A stretch of 64,000 bases of DNA from Solirhodobacter olei (lineage in GTDB: Bacteria; Pseudomonadota; Alphaproteobacteria; Rhodobacterales; Rhodobacteraceae). A program made the translations under genes and the position numbers. Shown here piece by piece: positions 37,287 to 46,370 of the stretch (the stretch's first letter is position 1; each line of letters begins with the position of its first letter). The stretch covers positions 1-64,000 of the forward strand of contig NZ_RRYH01000010.1 of assembly GCF_004010155.1 (NCBI RefSeq). The letters are read 5' to 3'. Below the pieces are notes generated by a model. That model made no database searches, had not been told where the DNA came from, and saw nothing but the letters and a program-made list of their open reading frames with translations.

Positions 37287-38291
37287 ATGACCCGCACCGC
37301 CCTCGTCACCGGCTCGGCCGGGTTCATCGGCTACCACCTCTGCGCGCGTCTGCTGGCCGAGGGGTTCGAGGTCACCGGCTTCGACGGCATGACCGATTAC
37401 TACGACCCCGCGCTGAAGCGCCGGCGGCACGAGATGCTGGCAGAGAACCCCGCCTTCCGCCCCGTCGAGGCGATGCTGGAGGAGCCCGGCCGCCTCCGCG
37501 CCCTGATGGCGGAAGTCAGGCCCCAGGTCGTCGTCCACCTCGCTGCCCAGGCGGGCGTGCGCTACTCGATCGAGGCGCCGCAATCCTACGTGACCGCCAA
37601 CCTGCAGGGCACATTCGAACTGCTGGAGGCCGCCCGCGCCCATCCGCCCGCCCATATGCTGATGGCTTCCACCTCCTCGGTCTACGGCGCCAATACCGAG
37701 ATGCCGTATCGCGAGACCGACAAGGCCGATGCCCAGATGTCCTTCTACGCCGCGACCAAGAAGGCGAACGAGGCGATGGCCCATTCCTACGCCCATCTCT
37801 ACGGCCTGCCGGTGACGATGTTCCGCTTCTTCACCGTCTACGGGCCGTGGGGGCGCCCGGACATGGCGCTTTTCAAGTTCACCCGGGCGATCCTCGAAGG
37901 CCAGCCGATCGACATCTACAACCACGGCGAGATGATGCGCGATTTCACCTATGTCGACGACCTCGTCGAGGGCATCCACCGCCTGATCGGCGCCATCCCC
38001 GGCGCGGGCGCGCCAGTGGCCGGCGACAGCCTTTCGCCCGTCGCGCCCTGGCGGGTGGTCAACATTGGCAACGGCGCGCCGGTGAAACTGCTGGATTTCG
38101 TCGCCGCCGTAGAGGCCGCCCTCGGCCAGCCCGCGCAGCGCAACTACCTTCCGATGCAGCCCGGCGACGTGCCCGCCACCTGGGCCTCGACCGACCTGCT
38201 GGAAGGCCTGGTGGGCGCGCTCCCCAAGACAGACATCCGAGAGGGCGTGCAGAAATTCGTCGACTGGTACCGCGGCTTCTACGCGGTCTGA
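37287..38291 (+). CDS. NAD-dependent epimerase, UDP-glucuronate 4-epimerase-like
   Basis: A 334-residue extended SDR. GSAGFIGYHLCARLL (near 9-23) binds NAD, and STSSVYG plus YAATKKANE supply the catalytic Ser and YxxxK. The DYYDPALKRRR segment is typical of CapI/LspL-type UDP-glucuronate 4-epimerases. Together with ugd, which makes UDP-glucuronate, it would supply UDP-galacturonate for surface polysaccharide or LPS. The exact epimer is inferred. Confidence 0.87.
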   Translation: MTRTALVTGSAGFIGYHLCARLLAEGFEVTGFDGMTDYYDPALKRRRHEMLAENPAFRPVEAMLEEPGRLRALMAEVRPQVVVHLAAQAGVRYSIEAPQSYVTANLQGTFELLEAARAHPPAHMLMASTSSVYGANTEMPYRETDKADAQMSFYAATKKANEAMAHSYAHLYGLPVTMFRFFTVYGPWGRPDMALFKFTRAILEGQPIDIYNHGEMMRDFTYVDDLVEGIHRLIGAIPGAGAPVAGDSLSPVAPWRVVNIGNGAPVKLLDFVAAVEAALGQPAQRNYLPMQPGDVPATWASTDLLEGLVGALPKTDIREGVQKFVDWYRGFYAV

Positions 38292-38297
38292 TCCGCC

Positions 38298-38924
38298 TCA
38301 ACCGGCGAACATCTGCGATAGATAGAACGTCCCGCAGAAGCTCCCCCGCCGGTCGAACCCGAACCCTGTCCCGCTCCACCGGAAGGCCGGGTTGAGGATG
38401 TTGCGCCGGTGGCCGGGAGAGGCCATCCAGTTCGCCACCACCTCGGCGGCGAGACTTGCGTAGCTCTGCCGCGGGATCGCGTGGCCATTCATATCGCGGA
38501 AGTCGCAGGCCCCCGGCCCCAGCCGGATCCGCCGGTTGTCGATCCGGTAGGCCGAGACGGTGGCGATGTTCTCACCCCCCGTCCGGTATTCGATCCGGCT
38601 CGCCGCCAGCCGGGCGCGCAGGCTCGTGAGCCCCGGCGGCCCGCCGTTATGCGTCAGCCGCTGCCGGATCGCCATCCAGCGCCCCTGCGCCATGGCCACC
38701 TGCCGCAGCGACGGCGCAGGCCCCAGCGCGGCCACACCCGCCCGGCAGCGCGCGTAATTCACCTGCATCAGGATCGCCAGATCCAGCCGCGCCGCGTCGA
38801 TCGCCGCCGCCTCCGGCAGTTGGGCCGCGGCCCCCGAGACAGGCACAAGCCGGCAGGTCGCCGCCAGCGCCGGCCCCGGCAGGGCCAGCAACACCACGAT
38901 CAGCAGGCGGCACATCCGCAGCAT
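38298..38924 (-). CDS. CAP (SCP-like) domain protein, exported
   Basis: A 208-residue secreted protein. A signal peptide ends near LPGPALA-A. The body holds the CAP fold, with RLTHNGG (His), GGENIA and AAEVVANWMASPGHRRNIL (second His). Function in bacterial CAP proteins is mostly unknown. It lies between the epimerase and ugd genes but on the opposite strand, so its own promoter is required. GGGGAGG precedes the start. Confidence 0.87.
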   Translation of the reverse strand: MLRMCRLLIVVLLALPGPALAATCRLVPVSGAAAQLPEAAAIDAARLDLAILMQVNYARCRAGVAALGPAPSLRQVAMAQGRWMAIRQRLTHNGGPPGLTSLRARLAASRIEYRTGGENIATVSAYRIDNRRIRLGPGACDFRDMNGHAIPRQSYASLAAEVVANWMASPGHRRNILNPAFRWSGTGFGFDRRGSFCGTFYLSQMFAG

Positions 38925-39029
38925 CGAACGCCTCCCCGGCGGCGGGATTCGCCCCGCCTCCCGGCGCGGCGATTGACAGCCTACACCGGATCGCGCAGGA
39001 CCGGTACGACTTGGCCTGAGGAGTGTTTC

Positions 39030-40334
39030 ATGAAGATTGCGATGATCGGGACGGGCTACGTGGGCCTGGTGTCCGGGGTGTGTTTCTCCGATTTCGGCCA
39101 TGAGGTGACCTGCGTCGACAAGGACCCCCGCAAGATCGAGATGCTGGAGGCGGGCGAGGTGCCGATCTACGAGCCCGGGCTCGACGAGGTCATGGCCCGC
39201 AACGTCGCCGCCGGGCGGCTCTCGTTCACCACCGCCCTTGCCTCTGCCGTCGCCGGGGCCGATGCCGTCTTCATCGCTGTCGGCACGCCGACCCGGCGCG
39301 GCGACGGCCACGCGGACCTCACCTACGTCATGGCCGCGGCAGAGGACATCGCGAAGGCGCTGACCGGCTACGCCGTCGTCGTCACCAAATCGACCGTCCC
39401 CGTCGGCACCAACGCGAAGGTGGCCGAGGTCATCCGCGCCGCCAACCCGCGGGCGGACTTCGACGTCGCCTCCAACCCCGAGTTCCTGCGCGAAGGCGCC
39501 GCGATCGACGATTTCATGCGCCCCGACCGCGTGGTCGTCGGCGTCGAGACGCCGCGGGCTCGGGAGGTGATGGCTGAGGTGTACCGCCCGCTCTTCCTGC
39601 GCGAATTCCCGATCGTCTACACCGACCTCGAGTCGGCGGAGATGATCAAATACGCCGCCAACGCCTTCCTCGCGACCAAGATCACCTTCATCAACGAGAT
39701 CGCCGCGCTCTGCGAACGCGTCGGCGCGGACGTGAAGGACGTGGCCCGCGGCATGGGGCTCGACGGGCGGATCGGCAACAAGTTCCTGCACGCCGGCCCC
39801 GGCTACGGCGGCTCCTGCTTCCCGAAGGACACCCGCGCGCTGGCCCGCATCGGCCAGGAATATGCCGTGCCAATGCAGATCACCGAGACGGTTATCAAGG
39901 TCAACGACGAGATCAAGCGGCGCATGATCGACCGGATCATCGACCTCTGCGACGGCACGGTGAACGGCAAGACGGTGGCCGTCCTCGGCGTCACCTTCAA
40001 GCCCAACACCGACGACATGCGCGAGGCGCCGTCGCTCACCATCGTGCCGGCGCTGGTCGGCGGCGGCGCGCGGGTCCGCGTGGTCGATCCCCAGGGCCGC
40101 AAGGAGGGCGAGGCGCTGCTGCCCGGCGTCACCTGGGAGGAGGACGCCTATGCCGCCGCCAAAGGCGCCGATGTCCTCGTCATCCTGACCGAGTGGAACG
40201 AATTCCGCGCGCTCGACCTCTCCCGCATCGCCAGGGGGATGACACGCCCGGCCATGGCCGACCTGCGCAACATCTATTCCGCCAAGGATGCGGAGAAGGC
40301 CGGCTTTACCGCCTACGTCAGCGTCGGCCGGTAA
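39030..40334 (+). CDS. ugd: UDP-glucose 6-dehydrogenase
   Basis: A 434-residue enzyme that oxidises UDP-glucose to UDP-glucuronate. MKIAMIGTGYVGLVSG is the NAD motif, and GYGGSCFPKDT carries the catalytic Cys (near 260). GVTFKPNTDDMREAPS and the C-terminal domain are complete. TTGACA at 38973-38978 with CAGGAC 17 nt downstream is a possible promoter. It lies near the UDP-glucuronate epimerase, on the same strand, but 739 bp away across the CAP gene. Confidence 0.95.
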   Translation: MKIAMIGTGYVGLVSGVCFSDFGHEVTCVDKDPRKIEMLEAGEVPIYEPGLDEVMARNVAAGRLSFTTALASAVAGADAVFIAVGTPTRRGDGHADLTYVMAAAEDIAKALTGYAVVVTKSTVPVGTNAKVAEVIRAANPRADFDVASNPEFLREGAAIDDFMRPDRVVVGVETPRAREVMAEVYRPLFLREFPIVYTDLESAEMIKYAANAFLATKITFINEIAALCERVGADVKDVARGMGLDGRIGNKFLHAGPGYGGSCFPKDTRALARIGQEYAVPMQITETVIKVNDEIKRRMIDRIIDLCDGTVNGKTVAVLGVTFKPNTDDMREAPSLTIVPALVGGGARVRVVDPQGRKEGEALLPGVTWEEDAYAAAKGADVLVILTEWNEFRALDLSRIARGMTRPAMADLRNIYSAKDAEKAGFTAYVSVGR

Positions 40335-40347
40335 GCGCCACAGCGCC

Positions 40348-41142
40348 CTATCCGGCCCGCCGCAAAGCCGACGCTACGGCCGAGACCGCGAAGATCCCCG
40401 CCGCCACCGCGACGATCGAGGGCCCGGCCGGCGTGTCGAACTGCAGCGAGGCGCCCAGCCCGCCCAGCGCGGAGATGGCCGCCACCCCCATCGCGCCCAC
40501 CGCCATCGCCTCAGGCGTCCGGGCCAGGCCGCGCGCGGCGGCGGCCGGTATGATCAGCATCGCCGCGATCAGGAGCGCCCCCACCACCTTGATCGCGACC
40601 GCGACCACGACGGCGAGCGCCAGCGTCAGCACCAGCCGCTCCCGTCCCGGGCTGACCCCGGAGGCCTGGGCGAGGTCCTCCGACAGCGTCGCGGTCAGAA
40701 GCGCCGACCAGCGCAAGCCGATCAGCACCGCCACCAGCGCCGCGCCGGACCAGATCACCACCAGATCGGATTTCGAGACGGCGAGGATATCGCCGAAAAG
40801 ATAGGCCTCCAGGTCCACCCGCACGCCATGCACGAAGCTGATCGCGATCAGCCCCAGCGCCAGCGCCGAATGCGCCAGCACCCCCAGCGTCGTATCCACC
40901 GCCCAGCCGCGCCCGGCCAGCGTGGAGACCAGAAGCGCCATCAGCAGCGCCGCCCCCAGCGTCCCCGCGAAGATCGAGGCCGCGAAGGCCAGCGACAGCG
41001 CAACGCCCAGGATCGCCGCATGCGCCGTCGCATCGCCGAAGAAGGCCATCCGCCGCCAGACGACGAAGCAGCCCAAAGGCCCCGCCGCCAGAGCAAGACC
41101 CAGCCCCGCAAGCGCGGCGCGGACAAGGAAATCGTCAAGCAT
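40348..41142 (-). CDS. znuB: Zinc ABC transporter permease
   Basis: A 264-residue ABC-3 family permease with about eight hydrophobic helices. It starts MLDDFLVRAALAG at 41142 and overlaps znuC by 8 nt. It forms the membrane channel of the ZnuABC zinc importer. MAFFGDATAHAAILGVAL is the conserved loop of ABC-3 permeases. It converges on ugd with only 13 nt between the stops. Confidence 0.92.
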   Translation of the reverse strand: MLDDFLVRAALAGLGLALAAGPLGCFVVWRRMAFFGDATAHAAILGVALSLAFAASIFAGTLGAALLMALLVSTLAGRGWAVDTTLGVLAHSALALGLIAISFVHGVRVDLEAYLFGDILAVSKSDLVVIWSGAALVAVLIGLRWSALLTATLSEDLAQASGVSPGRERLVLTLALAVVVAVAIKVVGALLIAAMLIIPAAAARGLARTPEAMAVGAMGVAAISALGGLGASLQFDTPAGPSIVAVAAGIFAVSAVASALRRAG

Positions 41143-41905
41143 CCTGGCCCCCTTCGGCGTGATGCGGATGGGCGTGATCGTGGCCGTGGCCGTGATCATG
41201 CTCGTGGTCGTGGTCATGCGCGTGCCGGTAAAGCGCCAGCGCCCCCTGCGTTCCCAGCCCGAAGAGCGCGCGGTATTCCGGCGCGTTGGACACGACCTGC
41301 GGCGTCCCCTCGCAGCAGACATGCCCGTTGAGGCAGATCACCCGGTCCGAGGCCGCCATCACCACATGCAGGTCATGGCTCACCATCAGCACGGCGCAGC
41401 CCATCTCTCGGCGGACCTCGTCGATCAGCCGGTAGAACCCAGCCTCGCCCGGCTGGTCGAGGCCCTGTGTCGGCTCGTCGAGGATCAGGATCTCTGGCGC
41501 CATGAGAAGCGCGCGCGCCAGCAGCACCCGCTGGAACTGCCCGCCGGAAAGATCGGCCATCGCCCGCGCCTCGGCGCCCGGCAGCCCGACCCGCGCCAGC
41601 GCCGCCGCCACCTCTGCCGCACCGCGCCGCCGCGGCAGCGACAGGAATCGCCCGACCGGCATCGGCAGGCCCCGGTCGATATGCAGCCTTTGCGGCACAT
41701 AGCCGATCCGGAGCCCGGGCTTGCGTCTCACCTCCCCGGTCGAGGGCACGATACCCAGAAGCGCCCGCAGCAGCGTCGACTTGCCCGACCCGTTCGGCCC
41801 GACCACGGTGACGATCTCCCCCGGCTCGACGGCGAAATTCACCGCCTCCAGCACCGTGGCCCCGCCAAAGCGGACCGTAAGGCCCTTCGCCTCGATCAGC
41901 TTCAT
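41135..41905 (-). CDS. znuC: Zinc ABC transporter ATPase
   Basis: A 256-residue ATPase: GPNGSGKSTLL Walker A (near 34-44), LSGGQFQRVLLARALL signature and ILDEPTQGLD Walker B. The last 25 residues are His/Asp-rich (HDHDHEHDHGHGHDHAHPHH), which can bind Zn and is common in ZnuC of Proteobacteria. It lies between zur, which overlaps it by 4 nt, and znuB. Confidence 0.94.
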   Translation of the reverse strand: MKLIEAKGLTVRFGGATVLEAVNFAVEPGEIVTVVGPNGSGKSTLLRALLGIVPSTGEVRRKPGLRIGYVPQRLHIDRGLPMPVGRFLSLPRRRGAAEVAAALARVGLPGAEARAMADLSGGQFQRVLLARALLMAPEILILDEPTQGLDQPGEAGFYRLIDEVRREMGCAVLMVSHDLHVVMAASDRVICLNGHVCCEGTPQVVSNAPEYRALFGLGTQGALALYRHAHDHDHEHDHGHGHDHAHPHHAEGGQDA

Positions 41906-42420
41906 GCCGCTGCCGCCTCCCGGCAGGACGGGCAGAGGCCCAGCGCCTCCACCGTCGCGCGCTCCACCTGGAAACCGACCGCGCCGGCCGCCGCCTCCAG
42001 CGCCACGCGGACCGGGTCGGCCTCGGCCTCCGCAACCGCGTGGCAGGCGCGGCAGATCAGGAAGGCCGCGGAATGCGCCTCGCCCGGGTGAACACAGGCC
42101 GTGAAGGCGTTGAGCCGCGCGATCCGATGCGCCAGCCCCTGCTCCACGAGGAAATCGAGCGCCCGGTAGGCCACCGGCGGCTGCTTGCCGAAGCCCTCGG
42201 CCGACAGCCGGTCGAGCACCTCATAGGCCCCCATCGCCCGGTGCGCCTCCAGCAGGATCTCCAGCGCACGGCGGCGTACCGGCGTCAGCCGCGCGCCGCG
42301 TGCGGCACTCACCGCCTCGGCCCGGGCCAGCACCTCTCCGGCGCAGGCCTCATGGTCATGCGCCGAGAAGGCCCGCGCGGCGGCGCTGTCGGTCGTCTCG
42401 GGCGTGTCGCGATCGGTCAT
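41902..42420 (-). CDS. zur: Zinc uptake regulator Zur (Fur family)
   Basis: A 172-residue Fur-family repressor. RRRALEILLEAH and VAYRALDFLVEQGLAHRI make the winged helix. ICRACHAVAE and the C-terminal CPSC are CxxC structural zinc sites. The N-terminal SAHDHEACAGEV resembles the zinc-site region. Zur-Zn represses zinc importers. It is the first gene of zur-znuC-znuB and divergent from znuA across a 105-bp gap holding two boxes. Confidence 0.92.
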   Translation of the reverse strand: MTDRDTPETTDSAAARAFSAHDHEACAGEVLARAEAVSAARGARLTPVRRRALEILLEAHRAMGAYEVLDRLSAEGFGKQPPVAYRALDFLVEQGLAHRIARLNAFTACVHPGEAHSAAFLICRACHAVAEAEADPVRVALEAAAGAVGFQVERATVEALGLCPSCREAAAA

Positions 42421-42433
42421 CTCACCCTCGCAC

Positions 42434-42446
42434 GTTATAGAATAAC
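42434..42446. promoter_or_regulatory. Zur-like box 1
   Basis: Palindrome GTTAT-AGA-ATAAC, 14 bp upstream of zur. It resembles known alphaproteobacterial Zur sites, which have a GTTATA/TATAAC-type core. Confidence 0.7.
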
Positions 42447-42458
42447 ATATCTTGACAT

Positions 42459-42471
42459 GTTATCTCGTAAC
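42459..42471. promoter_or_regulatory. Zur-like box 2
   Basis: GTTA-TCTCG-TAAC, 54 bp upstream of znuA. The two box centres are 25 bp apart. Confidence 0.65.
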
Positions 42472-42525
42472 GTATTTGAGGGAAGCCCGAACAGCAAGCC
42501 CCATCCGCAGCCCCCGGAGGCCCCA

Positions 42526-43398
42526 ATGCGCCGCTTCGCCCTCGCCCTCTCCGCCCTGCTCCTTGCCGGACCCGCCTGCGCCGCTGTGCCGAGGGTCGTC
42601 ACCGATTTCGCGCCGATCCAGTCGCTCACCCTGCAGGTGATGGGCAATCTCGGCACGCCCGTCATGCTCAACAGGGTCGGCGGCGACCCGCATGACTTCC
42701 AGCTGCGCCCCTCGCAGGCAGAAGCGCTGGCGCGTGCCGACGTGGTGTTCTGGGACGGGCCGGAACTGATGCCCGGCCTCGCCAAGGCCCTGAAAACGCT
42801 GGGCGCCAGGGCGCAGTCGGTGCCGCTTCTCCATGACGGCGGCGGTCATGTCCGCCAGCTCGACGGCGGCGGCGGCACCGACCCGCACGCCTGGCTCGAC
42901 CCGACCAATGCCGAGGCCTGGCTCGGCACCATCGCGGCGACGCTGGGCAGGCTCGACCCGGCACATGCCACCACCTACAACGCCAATGCCAAGGCCGCGC
43001 AGGCCAGGCTCCAGGCCCTCGACGCGAAGCTCATGGTCCAGCTGGCCCCCGCCCGCGGCAAGCCCATCGTCGAGTTCCACGACGCCTTCGGCTATTTCGC
43101 CGATCACTACCACCTGACCGTCGTCGGAACGATCGAGCTTGGCGATGCCGCAGCACCATCCGCCGCCCGCCTCGCCGCCATCCGCAAGGTGATCCGCGAC
43201 GGCAAGGCCGTCTGCGTCTTCCCCGAGGTCGGCCGCGACCCGCGCTACATCGCCGCCGTGACCGAGGGCACGGGCGTGAAGATCGGCGCCGGCCAGGATT
43301 TCGCCGGCACCGCGGCGGCGGACGTACCCTCCCCCGGCCTCTACGCCCGGCTCCTCACCAACCTCGCGAAGACGGTTGCCGACTGCGTGACCGGCTAG
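42526..43398 (+). CDS. znuA: Zinc ABC transporter substrate-binding protein
   Basis: A 290-residue periplasmic cluster A-I protein. A signal peptide ends near AGPACA-A. Three metal histidines are visible in GGDPHDFQLRPS, GTDPHAWLDP and EFHDAFGYFADHY. The loop between the first two is short (HDGGGHVRQLDGGGG), lacking the long His-rich stretch of some ZnuA. It is divergent from zur-znuCB and shares its Zur boxes. Confidence 0.92.
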   Translation: MRRFALALSALLLAGPACAAVPRVVTDFAPIQSLTLQVMGNLGTPVMLNRVGGDPHDFQLRPSQAEALARADVVFWDGPELMPGLAKALKTLGARAQSVPLLHDGGGHVRQLDGGGGTDPHAWLDPTNAEAWLGTIAATLGRLDPAHATTYNANAKAAQARLQALDAKLMVQLAPARGKPIVEFHDAFGYFADHYHLTVVGTIELGDAAAPSAARLAAIRKVIRDGKAVCVFPEVGRDPRYIAAVTEGTGVKIGAGQDFAGTAAADVPSPGLYARLLTNLAKTVADCVTG

Positions 43399-43423
43399 GG
43401 TATGCCGGCCCCGCCCCCGCCCC

Positions 43424-43452
43424 TTGAACTCCCCGGCGCGCCCGCCCATTGT
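43424..43452 (+). promoter_or_regulatory. Promoter for dgoK
   Basis: TTGAAC (43424-43429), 17 nt, CATTGT (43447-43452), start point near 43459. Confidence 0.4.
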
Positions 43453-43517
43453 CGCCGCCGGAGGGTTCCAAGCATGTCTCACGTCCCGTTTCACCGCCCC
43501 TGCGCCGAGCCGCGCGC

Positions 43518-44450
43518 ATGAGCGCCCCGCTCGCCCCCGCACCCGTCCGCCCCGACTGGATCGCCGTCGACTGGGGCACCTCGCGGCTGCGCGCCTGGGC
43601 GCTCGACGCCGAGGGCGGCATCGCGGCCGAGGCCAGCTCCGACGCGGGGATGAGCCGAATGGAACCCGGCGGGTTCGAGGCCGCCCTTCTGGCCCTGATC
43701 GGCGACTGGCTGCCCCCGGGTCGGGTGACGCCGGTCCTCGCCTGCGGCATGGTCGGCTCCCGTCAGGGCTGGGTCCAGGCGCCGTATCGTGCGGTGCCCT
43801 GCACGCCGCTCGTCGCCGGCAGCTTCGCCGAAGCGCCGGTGCAGGATCCGCGCCTCGCCGTCCACATCCTGCCCGGCCTGAGCCAGCCCGTGCCCGCCGA
43901 CGTGATGCGCGGGGAAGAGACGCAGATCGCGGGCTTCCTGGCCGGCACTCCCGATTTCGACGGCGTCCTCTGCCTGCCCGGCACACATACCAAGTGGGTC
44001 CGCATCAGCGCGGGCGAGGTGGTGAGCTTCCAGACCTTCATGACCGGCGAGCTTTTCGCACTGCTCGCCAACCAGTCCGTCCTGCGCCATTCGGTGAAGA
44101 CCGCGGGCTGGAGCGATGACGCCTTCGCCATGGCCGTGGACGATGCCCTCTCCCGCCCGGACCGGCTGGCCGCCCGGCTCTTCGCGCTGCGGGCGGAGGG
44201 GCTTCTGGACGATCTCCCGCCGGAAACCGCCCGCGCCCGCCTCTCGGGTGCCCTGATCGGGGCGGAACTGGCCGCCGCCAAGCCCTACTGGCTGGGGCAG
44301 GAGATCGTCATCATCGGCGCCGAGGAGGTGAGCGAGGCCTATGCCGCCGCCCTCACCCGCCAGGGCCTCGCGCCGCAATGGGTGTCAGGCGACACCGCCG
44401 CGCTGGCCGGCCTCGCCGCCGCCCGCGGCCTGCTGAGGCAGGGCAAATGA
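43518..44450 (+). CDS. dgoK: 2-dehydro-3-deoxygalactonokinase
   Basis: A 310-residue sugar-acid kinase. WIAVDWGTSRLRAWALD (near 13-29) is the phosphate-binding motif, and CLPGTHTKWVRIS and ACGMVGSRQGW are conserved in DgoK. It phosphorylates 2-dehydro-3-deoxy-D-galactonate in the De Ley-Doudoroff route. The start MSAPLAPAPVRPDW at 43518 is preferred to longer options. The partner aldolase (dgoA) is not adjacent. Confidence 0.88.
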   Translation: MSAPLAPAPVRPDWIAVDWGTSRLRAWALDAEGGIAAEASSDAGMSRMEPGGFEAALLALIGDWLPPGRVTPVLACGMVGSRQGWVQAPYRAVPCTPLVAGSFAEAPVQDPRLAVHILPGLSQPVPADVMRGEETQIAGFLAGTPDFDGVLCLPGTHTKWVRISAGEVVSFQTFMTGELFALLANQSVLRHSVKTAGWSDDAFAMAVDDALSRPDRLAARLFALRAEGLLDDLPPETARARLSGALIGAELAAAKPYWLGQEIVIIGAEEVSEAYAAALTRQGLAPQWVSGDTAALAGLAAARGLLRQGK

Positions 44451-44481
44451 CCCGGAACACCCCCCGCACAAAGGCCCGGAC

Positions 44482-45339
44482 ATGAGCGAGATCTTCGACG
44501 CCACCCCCTGCGAGCTGGGCGAGGGTCCGCTCTGGCATCCGGAACGTGAACAACTGTTCTGGTTCGACATCCTGAACAACCGCCTGCTGACCCGTGAGCA
44601 GGGCGAGACCCGCCACTGGGCCTTCGACGAACGCGTGTCCGCCGCCGGCTGGATCTCCCGCGACAGCCTGCTGGTCGCCTCCGAGACGGCGCTGTTCCGG
44701 TTCGACCTCGCCACCGGCGCCCGCCGCAATGTCTGCGCGCTGGAGGCCGACAACCCGGCCACCCGCTCCAACGACGGGCGCGCCGACCCGCTCGGCGGCT
44801 TCTGGATCGGCACCATGGGCAAGAAGGCCGAGGCCGGCGCCGGCGCGATCTACCGCTACCACAAGGGCGAGCTTCGCCGCCTTGTCCCCGGCCTCTCCAT
44901 CCCGAACGCCATCAGCTTCGCGCCGGATGGCAAGTCGGCCTGCTTCTCCGACACCGCGATCGGCAAGGTCTGGCGCGTCGCGCTGGATGCAGAGGGCTGG
45001 CCCGCGGCGGAGCCGGAGCTGTTCCTCGACCTCTCCCCCGAGGGCCTCAACCCCGACGGGGCGACCTTCGATGCCGAGGGCAACCTCTGGCTCGCCGAAT
45101 GGGGCGCCTCCCGCGTCGCCGTCCACGCGCCGGACGGCAGCTTCCTGCGCGCCGTCACCTTCGGCGCGCCGCAGACCTCCTGCCCCGCCTTCGGCGGCCC
45201 CGACCTCTCCACGCTCTTCTGCACCTCCGCGCGCGAGGGGATGTCGGCCAGGGCACTGGCCGCCCATCCACTCAGTGGCAGCACCTTCACCGCCCCCGCG
45301 GGCGCGCGCGGCCTGCCCGCGCCGCGGGTCCTATTGTAA
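44482..45339 (+). CDS. SMP-30/gluconolactonase family lactonase
   Basis: A 285-residue six-bladed propeller. GEGPLWHPEREQLFWFDI, RSNDGRADPLGGFWIGT, and NPDGATFDAEGNLWLAEWG hold the metal ligands. Homologues open sugar lactones such as galactono- or arabinonolactone. It follows dgoK by 31 nt and precedes the aldose epimerase, consistent with galactose/arabinose-type oxidation. Confidence 0.88.
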   Translation: MSEIFDATPCELGEGPLWHPEREQLFWFDILNNRLLTREQGETRHWAFDERVSAAGWISRDSLLVASETALFRFDLATGARRNVCALEADNPATRSNDGRADPLGGFWIGTMGKKAEAGAGAIYRYHKGELRRLVPGLSIPNAISFAPDGKSACFSDTAIGKVWRVALDAEGWPAAEPELFLDLSPEGLNPDGATFDAEGNLWLAEWGASRVAVHAPDGSFLRAVTFGAPQTSCPAFGGPDLSTLFCTSAREGMSARALAAHPLSGSTFTAPAGARGLPAPRVLL

Positions 45340-45361
45340 ACATTTATTCGGAAATCCGCTC

Positions 45362-46351
45362 ATGGCATCGACCCGCTCCTTCGGCACCACCGCTTCCGGC
45401 GACAGGATCGAGGCGATCCGCCTGGCCGCGGGCGAGCTTTCCGCCACGATCCTGACCCGCGGCGCGATCCTGCAGGACCTGCGGCTCGCCGGCGTGCCCT
45501 ACAGCCTGACGCTCGGCTCCGGCACGCTCGCGGCCTATGAAGGCCCGCTGGCCTATGCCGGTGCCGTGGTCGGCCCGGTCGCGAACCGGATCGGCGGCGC
45601 GCAGGCGCAGATCGGCGGGAAAAACTTCCGCTTCGAGGCAAACGAGGGCCCGAACCTCCTCCACTCCGGCGCCACGGGCACCCATGCCCGCACCTGGCGC
45701 ATCGTGGAGGCCACCGGGGCCGGGGCGACGCTCGCGCTCACCCTGCCGGACGGGCTCGGCGGTTTCCCGGGCACCCGAGAGATCTCGGCCCGCTTCGCCC
45801 TCGACGGCCGGGCGCTGACGCTCGAGCTGACCGCCACGACCGACGCGCCGACGCTGATGAACCTCGCCAACCACAGCTACTGGGCGCTCGACGGCCGCGC
45901 CGACATCGGGGGCCACCGGCTCCGCGTCGCGGCGGACAGCTACCTGCCCGTCGACGCCGCCCTGCTGCCGCTCGGCGCCCCCGCCCCGGTGTCCGGCGCC
46001 TTCGACCTGCGCACGGGCCGGGTGCTGGACCTGAGCGAAGGGTTCGACCACAACTTCTGCCTTGCCTCCGCCCGCCGCCCCCTCGCCTTCGCGGCAGAGC
46101 TGACGGGCCGAAGCGGCGTCACCATGACAATCGAAACGACCGAGCCGGGCCTTCAGGTCTACGACGGCGCGGGCCTGAAGACCGCTCCCTACCTCGGCCA
46201 TTCGGGCCAGCCCTACGGCCACCACGCCGGCATCGCGATGGAGGCCCAGGGCTGGCCCGACGCGGCCGCGCATGACAGCTTTCCCCCGGTCACGCTGGCG
46301 CCGGGCGAAACCTACCGCCAGACCACGCGCTGGACCTTCGGGCGCGCCTAG
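45362..46351 (+). CDS. Aldose 1-epimerase
   Basis: A 329-residue galactose mutarotase-fold protein. GPVANRIGGAQAQIGG, NLANHSYWALDG (catalytic His) and FDHNFCLA plus GLQVYDGAGL (catalytic Glu is expected near this part) are recognisable. It interconverts alpha and beta aldoses. It is the last gene of dgoK-lactonase-epimerase; the start is at 45362. Confidence 0.88.
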   Translation: MASTRSFGTTASGDRIEAIRLAAGELSATILTRGAILQDLRLAGVPYSLTLGSGTLAAYEGPLAYAGAVVGPVANRIGGAQAQIGGKNFRFEANEGPNLLHSGATGTHARTWRIVEATGAGATLALTLPDGLGGFPGTREISARFALDGRALTLELTATTDAPTLMNLANHSYWALDGRADIGGHRLRVAADSYLPVDAALLPLGAPAPVSGAFDLRTGRVLDLSEGFDHNFCLASARRPLAFAAELTGRSGVTMTIETTEPGLQVYDGAGLKTAPYLGHSGQPYGHHAGIAMEAQGWPDAAAHDSFPPVTLAPGETYRQTTRWTFGRA

Positions 46352-46370
46352 AGGCGGGGGCCGCAGGCGC

